Assembly (NCBI GenBank): GCA_019096155.1
Contig: JAHCVI010000003.1
Location: 3,100,001-3,164,000, forward strand
Length of the DNA stretch: 64,000 nucleotides
From: Staphylotrichum longicolle
Taxonomy: Eukaryota > Ascomycota > Sordariomycetes > Sordariales > Chaetomiaceae
Reading direction: 5' to 3'
Positions 1 through 11,800 of the stretch are shown here, piece by piece (the stretch's first letter is position 1; each line of letters opens with the position of its first letter). A program made the position numbers and the translations under genes. The notes under the pieces were generated by a model. It did no database searches. It worked only from the letters and a program-made list of their open reading frames with translations, and was not told the origin of the DNA.

Positions 1-1585
1 TCGAAGAAAACGGCATCAAGCCCGTCCCCATCGAACATCGGACCTCGACCCAGTACAACAACCTCTTCACCGTCTTCTTCACCTGCCTCCTGGGCCTGCT
101 CCCGTATGCTACCGCTGGCCGAGTCGGGACGGTTTCTTCTCGAGCAAGACACCAGCACTGACACCCTTGCCAACAGGATCCCGACAGGCATGCTGGCCAC
201 ACTTGGCATGGGCATGAGCCTGAGAGACACCGCACTCGTCACACTGTTCTTCGCCCTCCTCACCTGCATTCCCCCCGCCTTCATGGGCATCGCCGGCATG
301 GAGACGGGCTTGCGCCAGCTCGTTCAGGCGAGGTACTCGTTCGGGTGCGTCCACGGCATCCTCGCACACCTCGTCCGGAACATGCCCCTGTTGCCTGCTA
401 ACAATTCCACCTAGCTTATATCTCGTCACAGTGCCGCTTCTCCTGAACGCCGCCACCCTAACCGGCTTCTCCCTCCTTTCATCGGTCGTCGGCGGCCAGG
501 CTCTCGCTTCCCTGGACCCAGACAGTGTCAGCGTCAACGTCGGCATCGTGATCGCCTGTCTCATCTCGTTCGCCGTGTCCTTGCTGGGTTTCAAGGCCCT
601 CCACTTCTGGGAGCGCTGGACCTGGATTCCCAACTTGATTTCCATTGTCATTGCTGTCGGCTGCGGGGGCAAATATCTCCATCTCCAGAGTGAGGCTGAA
701 CCGGCAAAGCCTTCTCAAGTCTTGACTTTTGGCTGTCTCATCGCCGGCTACTTCATCACCTTTGGCGGCACTGTATCGGATTATTCCATCTACCACAACC
801 CGCGGCGCGCATCGAGGTATGATACAAGTTCCTTCCTCGATACGATACTCAAGGCCAAGCTGACAACATCTCCCTCCACCACGATCAGGATCAAAATCTT
901 CCTTTACATCTACGGCGGCCTCCTCGTCCCTTCGGTGCCCCTCCTCATCCTCGGCGCCGCCATCGGCGGGGCGGTCCCCAACGTGCCCTCTTGGAATGAG
1001 GCATACAACAGCACAGGTATCGGCGGCGTCATCGGCGAGATGCTGGCCCCGGCGGGCGGGTTCGGCAAGTTCGTGCTCGTCATGGCGGCCCTCAGCGTCA
1101 TCGGCAACATTTCCGTGTCCATGTACAGCGTGGCGCTGAATTTGCAGTTGCTGCTGCCCTTCTTCGCCAAGATCCACCGCTTCTTCTTCATCCTGGTCAC
1201 CACGGCGCTGATGATCCCCATGGCCATCCGCGCAGCGGCGCAGTGGGAGGAGAGCCTGACCAACTTCCTGGCCGTCATCGGATACTGGGCGGGGTGCTTT
1301 GACGCGGTGCTCATCATGGAGCTGCTGGTGTTTCGGAGGATGGACTACTCGACCTATGACCATGCCATCTGGAACGTCGGGCGGAAGCTGCCCCCTGGAA
1401 TTGCTGCGGTTGGGGCGTCGCTGGTGAGTTTGGCGTTGGTCATTCCGGGCATGGCCGAGCCTTGGTTCACGGGCCCGATCGCCAAGACGACAGGAGATAT
1501 CGGCTTTGAGATGGCTTTTGTTGTGACGGCTCTGAGCTATATCCCATTCCGGTGGTTGGAGATCAGGTGGAGGGGGCATCTGTAG
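1..1585 (+). CDS. Purine-cytosine permease, NCS1 family (Fcy2/FcyB-like), 5' end outside window
   Basis: Proton-coupled uptake of cytosine and purines across the plasma membrane. Visible exons are 1-103 (reading from base 3), 177-344, 415-816 and 889-1585, giving about 455 residues; the N-terminus (perhaps 50 to 70 residues) lies before the window. The introns are 73, 70 and 72 bases; the second has a GCTAAC branch-like site near 396. Family features include the segment TGMLATLGMGMSLRD, a G-rich hydrophobic core, SDYSIYHNP before intron 3 and SVPLLILGAAIGGAVPN after it, with about ten or eleven hydrophobic helices. Intron 3 is a multiple of three with no stop, so a naive reading frame runs through it, but removing it restores the family spacing. 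The stop lies 75 bases from the convergent RIB7 stop. The substrate is inferred from the family; it could be a paralogue with a shifted purine preference. Confidence 0.88.
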
Positions 1586-1660
1586 CCCTTCGTCTCGTCC
1601 CATCCTCGCTAGATAGCCTCCCTTGACCACCAATACCACGCTTGTCCTTCCCCGTGCTCT

Positions 1661-2532
1661 TCACCTTTGGATCCTCCCACACAAAACCACATCCTCTCCC
1701 AGCGGGCACCACGTCACGTCCCGCAACCTCACGGGCTCCGCCGGCCGCCCGTCCTCCCCCACCGTCCTCGGGGGCACCACATCCACGCCCCCCTGCCCCA
1801 ACCACGTCGGCGCGATCGTCACGACAACCGAGTCCACAAACCCATTTCCCGGCGGCGCAAGCAGCGACTTGATCACCTCCCCGCCCCCCTCAACCATCAC
1901 GCTCCCCCCCTTCCCTCTTCAACAACCGCAGCACATCTTCCCACTCGAACCTGCCCCCTTCCCCCTTCGCCTCAAGACCGATGAACCGCCCGCCGACCTC
2001 CTCCACAGCCCTCCTCCTCCCCTCCGCAACATCCACCCCTTCCCCGACAACAACCCACGGCCCCAACCCCTTCCCCCGCCTCGCCACCTCCACGACCTTG
2101 CTGCCCGCGTGCACCTCCCACCGCGCCCTCGGATCCAGCACCACCGGCCGGGGCTGGCTTACTCTCCCTCCCTCTCCCTCTTCCGTAAGCGGCGCCGACA
2201 GGCGGGAGTTCAAGCCCGGGTCGTCGGCGACCGCCGTCCCCGCGCCGACGAGGATGGCGTCGTGGCGGGCGCGCAGGAAGTGCGTCATGGCTTTCGACTG
2301 CGGGCCGGAGAGGGTCGTGCGGACACCCGGCCCCAGGGAGATGGCCGCGTCGAGGGAGGCGGCGTAGGTGAGCGTGACGCGCGGGTATGGTTTGGTATCG
2401 TTAGGGGATGAGGATGAGGATGAAGATGAGGATGAGAGGGTAGGGAGGTAAGGGGTTATGAGCGCGGTGGGGGGGGGGGAAGGTGAGTGTTTCTTCTCTT
2501 GATTTGGGGGGTGGAGGGGTGGAGGAAGACAT
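1661..2532 (-). CDS. RIB7: 2,5-diamino-6-ribosylamino-4(3H)-pyrimidinone 5'-phosphate reductase, two apparent frameshifts
   Basis: Second step of fungal riboflavin synthesis: NADPH reduction of the ribosylamino side chain to ribitylamino. The RibD C-terminal fold is recognisable: LTYAASLDAAIS near the start, the GAGTAVADDPGLNSR loop, MVEGGGEVI near the C-terminus, then VTIAPTWLG and a final WCPLGEDVVLCGRI. The gene is broken into three frames. A C11 run (plus-strand G run at 2469-2479) separates the start at 2532 from the body, and a G7 run (plus-strand C run at 1904-1910) separates the body from the C-terminal part. One extra base in each run explains both breaks, and removing two bases from the 872-base span leaves exactly 290 codons including the stop, the normal size. 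No intron fits the gaps. Just upstream is a 28-base T run (2547-2574). It is either an intact gene with homopolymer errors or a recent pseudogene; I favour the former. Confidence 0.82.
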
Positions 2533-2546
2533 GATGTTTTTTTTCC

Positions 2547-2574
2547 TTTTTTTTTTTTTTTTTTTTTTTTTTTT
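2547..2574. repeat. 28-base poly-T tract
   Basis: Uninterrupted T run just 5' of RIB7 (poly-A on the RIB7 sense strand), preceded by a second T8 run ending at 2544. It would lie in the RIB7 leader or core promoter, where poly(dA:dT) tracts often exclude nucleosomes. Confidence 0.85.
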
Positions 2575-2859
2575 GTTTCGGGATGAGTCCTTATGGGTGA
2601 GGTTGGGTGATGATACGTGGTGTAGTCGCTCTGTGAGAGATTGGATGGAGCTTGGGAAAGGTCTCACAAGTCCCCTGCCAAGACTGGGGTTGGGTGAACT
2701 GTGTAACGATGGCGTAATACGGTGTAATGTTTTTGGGGCAGTGTAACATGGATTGACTCTTGCACTCGGTTCTTGAGCCCCTCTGGCCACAAAAGGCCGT
2801 ACGTCAAAATCAAGGTTGGGACGTCTTCATGCCCTTTTCAAGAGATTCAGATATTATCT

Positions 2860-2965
2860 AAGAAAATAGAGAAGAGAATAAAGAAAAAGAAAAAGAAGAG
2901 AGAGGAAAGAAGAAGAAAGGAGAGGGGAAAGAAGGAGAAGAAAAGGAGGGGGGAAGAAAAAAGGT
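2860..2965. repeat. Homopurine (A/G) low-complexity tract
   Basis: About 105 bases, almost all A or G on the plus strand, made of short GAA, AAG and GGA runs. Open frames through it give only Lys/Arg/Glu-rich shadows, so I read it as non-coding. Confidence 0.8.
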
Positions 2966-4122
2966 TTAAACTGCTTCTTAAAGTGAGCTTGGGCTCTCTA
3001 AGTGTATGGAGAATGGCCTAATTGTGTTGGTCGATTTGGTGTACGGCATCTTTTGTCCCGGAAGGGGCTGAGTGAGGGTCAAGTTCGGATGGCTGGAGCT
3101 TTCTGTTGACTGCGAATCAAGATGGTGCTCTGAGCGGTATGATTTACGATCACTTATCATGAAGAGGTTTATAGGCCTCCCCCTCTCTCTTAGTTGCTGC
3201 CATGTCAGCACTTTATCGGTATCTTAGCAACCTCGGGAACTAACATGTGTAAATTACGGGATGCCATCAGTCTTACACTGAAGGACAATAATGCTCTTCA
3301 CGATAAAAGCGGATAACACATGCTTCTGCGTGAATAAGAACCACTCTTTACTGTAACTCCCCTGGATGCCGTCAGACATGGGTTCCCCAACCCGCGCGCA
3401 GGCTGGCGAAGCGTGCAGGTCACCATCCCGTCGAATGGTGGCCCGTGAACATCCATGTGAGACACTCCGTGTTTGATTCCAAGACACCGGGAGCCAGCGC
3501 ATCCAGACGTCGTCGCTTTTGCCGAGACTCAACCCATTCCGGACTCGGTAGTGGTTCTGTGCATTCCCTCCATCTTGCTGCTTTGTGTGCACACACAAAA
3601 TCCGTCAACAGATAATACGTTGTTCCATTCGCTTTATAGTCTTTGAGGCTGTCGTCCCGACTCTCTGGTTCTGCTTCCGCTCATCCCAGCACGCCGAGAC
3701 CGACCGAAGTTGCCCGAGCTACGAGCAGGCCGCGTCAAGGAAGCGAGGCGTTGACCTGTACGGGCGTGTAAATTACCGCGCCACTGCTGCGCATCCGAAC
3801 CCCGGCGCCCGACAAACACGTAATTCTCCCGTTATTTCTTCTGCGACACAGCCACGGTCGCCACGCAGCTCCAAATCTTAAAACCAACCACACTGCCGGG
3901 CTCCTGACATCGACCCCTTCTTCTCCAACCACACCGATCGCAAACCGTCCACCAGACAGACCCTTTTGCGATCTCGCCGTCCTCAAATCGCACTCACCAC
4001 ATCGCCACGATCGCCTCGCCAGTCCCGCAAACCCAGCGCGCGCACACACACACACACGTCCATCTCTCTCGCGCAAACAAACCACAATATCTACACCCCC
4101 TTAAACCGAACGCACACACACC

Positions 4123-4440
4123 ATGTCGCAAAAACACGACCAACCCCCCGCCTACGGCATGCAGCCCCCGCAGCCCGCCTACCACAGCTACCCGGGGGGG
4201 GCGGCGCCGCCGCGGGCTACTACCAGACCGCCGCCGATGGGCTCGGCCAGTCGCCGCCACCTCCCCCGGGCCAGCAGCACTACGCGCGGGGGCGGGCGGG
4301 GGCCGTACTACCCGCCGCAGGGCAGCCGCAGGAGTTTTTCCCCCTCTTTCGCTCCTTTAGGGCCGTGCGCAGGGGATTCGGGGTCTTCTTTTTGCTGCTG
4401 CTGGGTTGCTAAAAGGGCTTTCGATTTCCAGGGGGGCTAG
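4123..4440 (+). CDS. Small proline/glycine-rich protein with Cys-rich tail (CYSTM-like), frames broken
   Basis: The start matches small fungal CYSTM (cysteine-rich transmembrane module) proteins: MSQKHDQPPAYGMQ followed by Pro/Gly/Tyr/Gln repeats, and a C-terminal CAGDSGSSFCCCW. Such proteins are about 100 to 150 residues and sit at membranes through the Cys-rich tail. The expected repeat motifs appear in two different frames: GYYQT, QSPPPPPGQQHYA and QPQEFF in one, GPYYPPQG in the other. The shifts fall in G-rich runs around 4193, 4290 and 4320, so no single frame gives a family-like protein. The gaps are too small for introns. The leader contains a CA repeat (about 4045-4060). Either miscounted GC runs or a decayed gene; the family call rests on composition and short motifs only. 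Confidence 0.5.
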   Translation: MSQKHDQPPAYGMQPPQPAYHSYPGGAAPPRATTRPPPMGSASRRHLPRASSTTRGGGRGPYYPPQGSRRSFSPSFAPLGPCAGDSGSSFCCCWVAKRAFDFQGG

Positions 4441-4855
4441 CCTCGCCCGAGGTGCGACGCGCGATTCGTCCGCGAGTATCCACCGTGAAATGACCTGGCG
4501 ATGAGATCACCCGCGGTCTAGCGCCGAACGGATTGGGAGGAAGAGAGGAAAGGAGAGGGGGTTGGATTTGGAGATGTTTGCATGGGAAAGCAACGGCGCC
4601 TGGGGCGCGGTGTTTACGGCTTGAGGAAGGGGCGTAGGGTGCACTCTTCTGCTTCGATCCACGTCACGACGACGACAAACGATTTCCTATGTTGCGGATT
4701 CGCGGGGTTGGTTTTGTTTGTTTAACCTTTTTTGTAATTATCTAGGTGCTTTCTAGGGTATGCGTTGGAGCGCCGCCGGCGTGCAGCGGTTTAACGAAGA
4801 AAAAACAATACTTTCTTAAGAATACTCTCCTTCTGAGGGACTCGACCAGTCCAGC
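4441..4855. other. Convergent intergenic region
   Basis: It contains the 3' flanks of the CYSTM-like gene (plus) and the monooxygenase (minus). I see no gene in it. Confidence 0.6.
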
Positions 4856-6302
4856 TCACAACGTGGCGAAGAGCCGCGCGTAGTTCTCGTCGGCCTCCTT
4901 GACGCAGTCGTTGGAGTAAATCATCTTCTGGACGTCCGGGCTGGCCCACTTGTCCGGCACCGAGCCGGACTTGCCGTTCTCGCGGAACTCGCGATCCCGC
5001 TCCTCCTTGGCCTTGCCGGCCCCGAGATGCAGGATGCGCCCAGATTGCGCGGCCAGGTCCACGAGCGCGCTGCAGTGCGGCTTGCGGAGCAGCTCGTACA
5101 CCTTGAGCGTCTTGGTGAGCGTCTCGGGATCGTGCATCTTGTCCGCGGGGATCTTGCTGACGACTTCGGCGAGGACGGCGCCGTCCTCGATGGCCATGGC
5201 GGCGCCCTGGCTCAGATGCGGCAGCGTCGGGTGGCAGGCGTCGCCCAGCAGCGCCACCGAGCCGTGCACCCACGTCGGCAGCGGCTTGTGCACGCGCAGC
5301 TTCCACTCGCACACCTCGCCGTCCGGCACCATGTTGAGCATGCGCTGCACGAGCGGGCAAAAGTCCTCGTACACCTTGAGCATGGCCTCCTTGGACCCCT
5401 TGGTGGTGTAGGTCGCGTTGGTGGCCGCCGCAAAGTTGGTGTCGGGCTGCGCCGACGACAGGTTGTAGATCTGCTTGTTGCTGACGGGGTAGGCGATGAT
5501 GTGCCGCCGCTCGCCCACCCAGCGCACCACCGTGTCGCTGTCCAGGAGCGCCAGCATCTCCGGGTCGTTGGCCATGTCGGCGCGGTTGAGCATGATGCGG
5601 TACGCGGCCTGGCCTGTGTCCTCTTCCTGCGATACGGTGCCCAGCTCGGCGAGCATCTGTGTGCGCGTCAACGACTTGACGCCGTCCGAAGCCAGGAGAA
5701 GGTCGACCTCGAGCGTGAACTCGTCGCCGTCGCGGGGCTTAAGGGTGATGACGGGCTTGGGCGCGAACGAGTTGACCTTGACCAGTGCCGTGGCGAAGTG
5801 GAACTTGATGGCGCTCTCCTTCTTGCAGCCGTTGTACAGGCCGCCCGCGAGCGACGAGCGGTGCCCATTGCAGTGGGGGAAACCGTACTTCTCTTCGATA
5901 TCCGGCATTTCCACGTGGGAGAGTTCGACGTTCGTGCTGCCCTCTGTTCCAAGAGTTAGAGATTCGAGCCTGTCTCAAGGGCCAGGGCGGGCTTACGCCT
6001 GATGCTGGTCCCCCTGACGGTGGTTGATTCTGCATAAATCTCCTCCCAGCACCCGAGGCGGGAGAGCACACGGACGACATTGGGCGGCATCTGGATGCCG
6101 GCGCCAACGAAGCCCAGATTTGACGCCGTCTCGAAGACATCGATGTGCTTGAACCCCTTCTTGGCAAAGGCGAGAGCCGTTCCCAAGCCTCCCATGCCTG
6201 CCGAGCACGTCAGTATCTGCGGCTAAAGATCACGGTGTCGAAGCCAAAGTGGAACGTACCCGCGCCGATGATGGCGACGCGCAGATCGCGAACGTCTGCC
6301 AT
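4856..6302 (-). CDS. FAD-dependent monooxygenase, salicylate hydroxylase-like
   Basis: Group A flavoprotein hydroxylase that would oxidise an aromatic substrate with NAD(P)H and oxygen. Three exons on the minus strand: 6302-6260, 6197-5997 and 5943-4856, giving 443 residues with introns of 62 and 53 bases, both with standard donors and acceptors. The N-terminal FAD-binding motif is VAIIGAGMGGLGTALA, formed across intron 1. The second FAD motif is LLASDGVKS (DG motif) and the third is LLGDACHPTLPHLSQGAAMAIEDG. VEMPDIEEKYG and the HIIAYPVSN strand also fit salicylate hydroxylase-like enzymes. It stands alone, next to gene-free DNA, so the context gives no substrate. Other aromatic acids are as likely as salicylate. 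Confidence 0.88.
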
Positions 6303-8856
6303 TGTGGTGATGTGTTGACGATGGCCGAGTGTTAGAGTTGTTGTCGACTAGGTACGAATGTTGGCGAATGGCTGGGCTACTTTATGTATACAGGTGAAGG
6401 TGTTGAGTATCTGCTTGCGGAAACAAACAAAGGGGGTTCGAGGAACCCGTGTCCGGACACGTCAGGTCGTTGGCTGCTTTGAGTGCGGAGAGTAAGTTAA
6501 GAGGAAGCAAGGAGATCGTGCCTTCTTCAGCATTCATATATAGACGGCGGCGATATCCCCGGATCCAGTCCAATGGATCCAGATCTCGGCACCTGCAATT
6601 GCAGCGACAGCCTCGACCCATCCACCCATCCACCCGTCCACCACATCATCCACCCCCTTTCCTTCCCCCCTTCCGCAATTCGTGATTCGCATGTGCAAAC
6701 GGCGCCGCATTGGAGTGGGGTGTAGTTTTTGGCTTGCGCGCCGCGTATGCCCGTTCGACCGGGGCCCCATCAAATCTATCACATTCTTGCAATTGTCGCC
6801 GTCCCCATAGGCAGGACTCTGTCGCTGCGGGAGCGCCGAAAGGGGGCGGCCTGTGACGGAGTGTGGGGTGTGAGACGGTTAGTGCGGGGAAGGACTCCAG
6901 TGCCGGAAGAAATCTGGAACCGCCGTGGATCGCCCGCGCCGGGAATCACGAGGCGCTGGGGAAAATGGATTTGCCGACGCATAGGCCCGAGGCCGGCCCG
7001 CCGCCACCAGGCCAGGCGATCCTGGCGCCTCAGGACGCTGACTGGACAGGTTTCGCAACTTTTGCCCAGGCCATAAGCCGTCACACAGCCCCGTGCTTGG
7101 TGCTGCTCTGGCAGCTTCCAAGAAGGGATGGATGCGATGGGCCTTGCCTCGCGTCTGCGACAATCAGAAGCGCGGAGTTGGACTTTTTCTTGAGATGCAT
7201 CTTGTTTCGGACATTGAAATACTCCCGCGATCCGACAACATGGTCTAGCCGTGGTCGAACGTTAAAGTTAGCCCAGAAGGTTGTTCCGTCGCCTGGTGGG
7301 CTTGCTGCATTGATGCACCAATCCAAAAAGCCCAGGCGCTTCACTTGTCCCAGACGCGGAAGTTGAAAGACTCGAGATCGAAGTCCCCGGGAGTGTCTGA
7401 CATCGGCGTCCCTGGGCTGACGACTGCACGTCGCGCTTGCGGCTGGGTTTTGTCCGGGGATGCATTGAATTGAACTTCATCGTCCAGTACAAGCAGGAAT
7501 CCGGGTTTACCTGAGCCGGCCAGGGCGTCGCGGCCCGGTGTGTGCAATGTGGTGTCCAGTGAGGTGTGGTGTGCAATGTGGTGGTGTGTGCAATTGTTGC
7601 CAAGCGAGCACCAACAGTTGCTTGCATTACATCACCAATGAGTGAATCCATCCATCCAACGTCGAATATCTCACCTTCACGGCCTCGCTTACAGGAGACA
7701 AGTTTTTCGGACATTCTTGCCGAGTGCGCCCTGGCAAGAGCATGGCCGATGTGAAGGACGGCCCGCAAACCCGGTGAGACATGTTTCGGGGCGGGCAACC
7801 CAGTAGCCCGGAACGTGGATTCACATCCATTCCCGTCGTCACTCCTTTTCTGCAAGGCACGCGCGGCGATATCCTTTGTGATTCAATAAAAAAGAAAGAC
7901 AAGACTACTAAGTATAGTTACTCTAAGCTGGGTCGCTTTGAAAGGAACACAAAAATAAGGTTATCCGTTCAACGAACAAAGCGCGCGTTTAAGCATGGAT
8001 TGGACAAATGGATTCATTGGGCCACGAGTCGCAGCCAAAGAACCGGGCATCACGAAAAATGAGGGACCAAAACAGGGGGCCTTTTTTAGGATTTGCCAGC
8101 CGGAGAACCCCAAGACTTGGCGCGCAAGCAGGCTTTCCTGGAAGATGCCCTGGCCAGTCAGACTGCAGAGCGTTGAAGGGGGAGCCGCCGACGTCACTGC
8201 TGCCCCTCGGAGACAGCCAATCGCTTGCCATTGACTGGCCAAAATGTTTCAGACGAACAGGTCCCTTGCCCGGGGTGGGCGCCTTCCATCATCCAGTTTC
8301 AGGCCCAATGCGCTGGGCCAATGACCTAATGATCAGGGGAGGCCGCAACGCCATGCCCCTGTCACCTTTCAACCATGGTTTTTCTTTGGGGGTGACATCG
8401 CGGCCACTGCTCCAGTCTGCCGCTTTCCCGCTTCATTTACGGAGGAGGTGTGGTCGTGTGTAGGCGTGGCCGTGTAGACCCATCCAGCTTCTAATCTCGT
8501 CTTTCCCGGTTGTCTTGCCTCTTTTGCCACCATCGATGCACTTCTTGTGTTCCCTTCGTGTTCCCCTCGTGCTCCCCTCTGCGCCCGTAACCCCAGATTT
8601 AGGCCATCACATATAGCGAAAGGTTACTCCGTACTTCCTGTACCTGAGGCACGGACTTCTCACCATCGACACCGACCCGCAACGTCGACGGTCACCACAA
8701 CGCCAACCCTTTGAAAACCACGCCGAGTCGACGCATCCCACTTCGTGGGTCACAACGCATGGCCCCTCGCTGCCGTGCTCACTGCACTCGCGCCAGCGGG
8801 ATCTAGGCATTTTGTGAAGGAACCACCTCGAGACATCCCACGCGACATCTCTATCC
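6303..8856. other. 2.5 kb intergenic region upstream of the monooxygenase and the CSC1-like gene
   Basis: Divergent upstream region of two genes. Open frames here are short, overlap on both strands and show no family motifs. The only structure I see is a small GT-rich repeat near 7540-7596 and a short self-complementary stretch at 6433-6449. No TA-rich repeat-induced mutation signature is apparent. Confidence 0.55.
7540..7596. repeat. Imperfect GT-rich tandem repeat
   Basis: The 15-mer GTGTGCAATGTGGTG occurs at 7540-7554 and 7569-7583, and its first half recurs from about 7586. It lies in non-coding DNA. Confidence 0.7.
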
Positions 8857-11800
8857 ATGAGTACCACAACCTCGTCGGCGCCCCTCGAGGCGTCGGCGTC
8901 GACCTCAGCGACGACCTCAGCGTCGCTCGCAACCTCGCTGGCAACCTCGCTGGCATCTTCCATCTCCACGTTGGCATCGTCAACCGCGGAAACGGCCCCT
9001 GCTGAGACGAGCGCTCACCCAGACGGCGCCGGCGTCGCCCAGGACTCGACCGGCATCAGCCTCGTCGCCTTCGTGACTGCCTTGGCAGCTTCGTTGGTCG
9101 TCTTTGGCATTCAGATGGGCTTCTTCTTGCTATTGCGGAACAAGCTGGTCAGGATATTGTGCGTGGCTGTCTCCGCTCTCCCTCCCCCTCTGTTGTGACA
9201 CATCGCTGACAGAAATTGACGACAGCAAACCCAAGACATACCTCGTACCCGAACGGGAGCGCACCGACTCGCCGCCCTCCAACCACCTGTCTCTGGCCCT
9301 TAAGCTGATGAGCTTCGAGGATCGCGAAATCATAAAAAAATGCGGCCTCGACGCCTACTTTTTCTTGCGCTACCTACAAACCCTCCTGATCATCTTCATC
9401 CCCATCGCCCTTGTGGTGATCCCAATCCTGGTGCCCCTCAACTACGTTGGCGGCCTGGGACGCGATGTCGTCAACAACGCCACTGATGGTTCAAGCGCAA
9501 CCACGAGCAGTATCCCGCGAGGGCTTGACACCCTGGCCTGGGGCAACGTCGGTCCGACGAAGCAACACCGTCGCTGGGCCCACCTCGTTCTAGCCCTCAT
9601 GGTCATCCTTTGGGTTTGCGGCGTCTTCTTTAGCGAGCTGAAGGTCTACGTCAAGATCCGCCAGGACTACCTCACCAGCGCGGAGCACCGCTTGCGTGCC
9701 TCGGCGAACACGGTGCTCGTGAGTTCCATCCCGGACAAGTGGCTCACCGAAGAGGCTCTCAGGGGGCTGTTTGACGTGTTTCCCGGAGGCATTAGAAATG
9801 TCTGGCTCACCCGGGACTTCACGCCTCTGCTCTCCAAGATCCACGAACGGACCAAAATCCACCAGAAGCTGGAGGCGGCCGAGAGCGAGTTGATCCGCAA
9901 CGCCAAGAGGAAGCAGCTGAAGCAGGCGCAACAAGGCGGCCTGATGGAGAGACTCAAGGCCCACAACAGGGCCGACAGAACACAGCGCGCCAAGGTCGAG
10001 GATCAGGAGGCCCAGAGACGTGCTGAGGGTGAGGGGGGCCTGAGCGCCCACACGCCTCATGTACCACAGGGAGTCCACGAGGCGGTCAATGAAGGAATCG
10101 GTAGTAGCGATACCGACACCGATTTGTCCGATATTCAGGAAGCCCAGGTGGAAGATGAGAAGCATCAGGGCCGCAGGAACCCACTTGCTAAGATCGGGGA
10201 GAATCTGGGCAAAGGAGTTGGCAAGAGCGTTGCTGTTGTCACCGGAGCCGGGCTGGGCCTCGTTGGAGGTGCGAAAGCCCTCCAGAAAGGCATTGATGGG
10301 GAGCTGGACAGGACCGGGGGCTTTGAATTTGTGAAACCGGTTGACCGGAGAGGCCCTTCCCCGACGACAACGGACGACCCGGACTCGCCTCGACGGGAGC
10401 ACACGGACGACGACGAGAGGCCCAAGACGTCATTTGCGTCAGAAGCCCCGTTGACAAAGCACGTCCGACACGCCCACACCGCATCGAGCGCCTCGCAGGA
10501 CTCGGACACTAAGAAGGACGCTTCCGAGCCCAAGGTGTTCGGAAACACGACTCGCCGTGCTACTAACATGGACGAGATGATCGTTACCGAGAAGACGCGG
10601 TGGTACGAGTTTTGGAAACCCCCCACCGGAAGCTATGCGTCGCCGATTCCCCAGGGCTGCGAGGAAGGCGAGTTTCCGTGGAAGCAGGAAGAGAAGGAGT
10701 CGTTCTGGCAGAAGGTCAAGAAGTCAATTCCGTTCATGGGCGGTGAGAAGCCGCAACCCGACTACCCAGCCGCATATACGCGCGACTACGCAACCGAGCC
10801 AGAGGAAGATGCCGAGTGGAAGACGTGGCTCAAACCAGAGGAGCGCCCCCACCACCGACTTGCCAACTTCAAGTGGACGCCCTCCTGGTTGCCGGCCCTG
10901 CCCCTCATCAACAAGAAGACGGACACGATCTATTGGTGCCGCGCCGAGCTGGCCCGGCTGACCATGGAGATTGAAGAGGACCAGCAGCATCCGGAGCGGT
11001 ATCCCATCATGAACGCCGCCTTCATTCAGTTCAACCACCAGGTCGCCGCACACATGGCTTGCCAGTCTGTCACCCACCATATCCCGAAGCAAATGCGCCC
11101 CCGTATGGTTGAGATCTCGCCCGACGACGTCATCTGGGACAACATGGCCATTTCCTGGTGGGGCGAATGGTCGAGGCGCGCCATTGTCTTTGCTCTGGTG
11201 TCGGGCATGGTCATTCTCTGGGCTTTCCCAGTGGCTTGGACAGCCTCGCTATCGAACATCGACGCCCTGGTTAAGAACTACAGCTGGCTCGAGTTTCTGG
11301 TTGAGAACGAGGTGATTAACAACGCCATCAAAGCGATCGCTGGTGTCCTCCCGGCGCTGGTCCTGTCCATCATCTTGGCGCTGGTGCCTGTCGTCCTCGG
11401 CCTCCTGGCCGAGTTCCAGGGCTCCAAGACGGGTTCCCGCAAGTCCGAGACGGTCCAGATCTACTACTTTGCCTTCCTCTTCGTTCAGGTCTTCCTGGTC
11501 GTCTCGATCGCCACTGGCACATTCCAGACGCTCGCCAACATCTCGTCGGATATCACGTCCACTCCCAACGTGCTGGCCGAAAATCTCCCCAAGGCGGCCA
11601 ATTACTTCTTCGCCTACATGATTCTGCAAGCGCTTTCGACGAGCTCGGGAACGCTGTTGCAGATTGGCACGCTCCTTGTCTGGTACTTTTGGGCCAGGAT
11701 CGTCGACAACACGGCCCGGGCAAAATGGACCCGCAACACCAAGCTGCCGACCGTCACCTGGGGCTCCTTCTTCCCGGTCTACACGAACTTCGCCTGCATT

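Larger units (their letters stand above)
2533..4122. other. Intergenic region between RIB7 and the CYSTM-like gene
   Basis: No convincing gene on either strand. It holds the upstream region of RIB7 (with a long T run) and, at its right end, the CA-rich leader of the gene starting at 4123. A nearly pure purine tract lies at 2860-2965. The open frames between 3254 and 4085 overlap one another on opposite strands and resemble no family I know. Confidence 0.6.

Noticed and set aside
6433..6449. GGTTCGAGGAACC, resembling a tRNA T-arm/B box
   Set aside because: The T-stem closing pair is wrong, and no A box or acceptor stem is found at the right distance.
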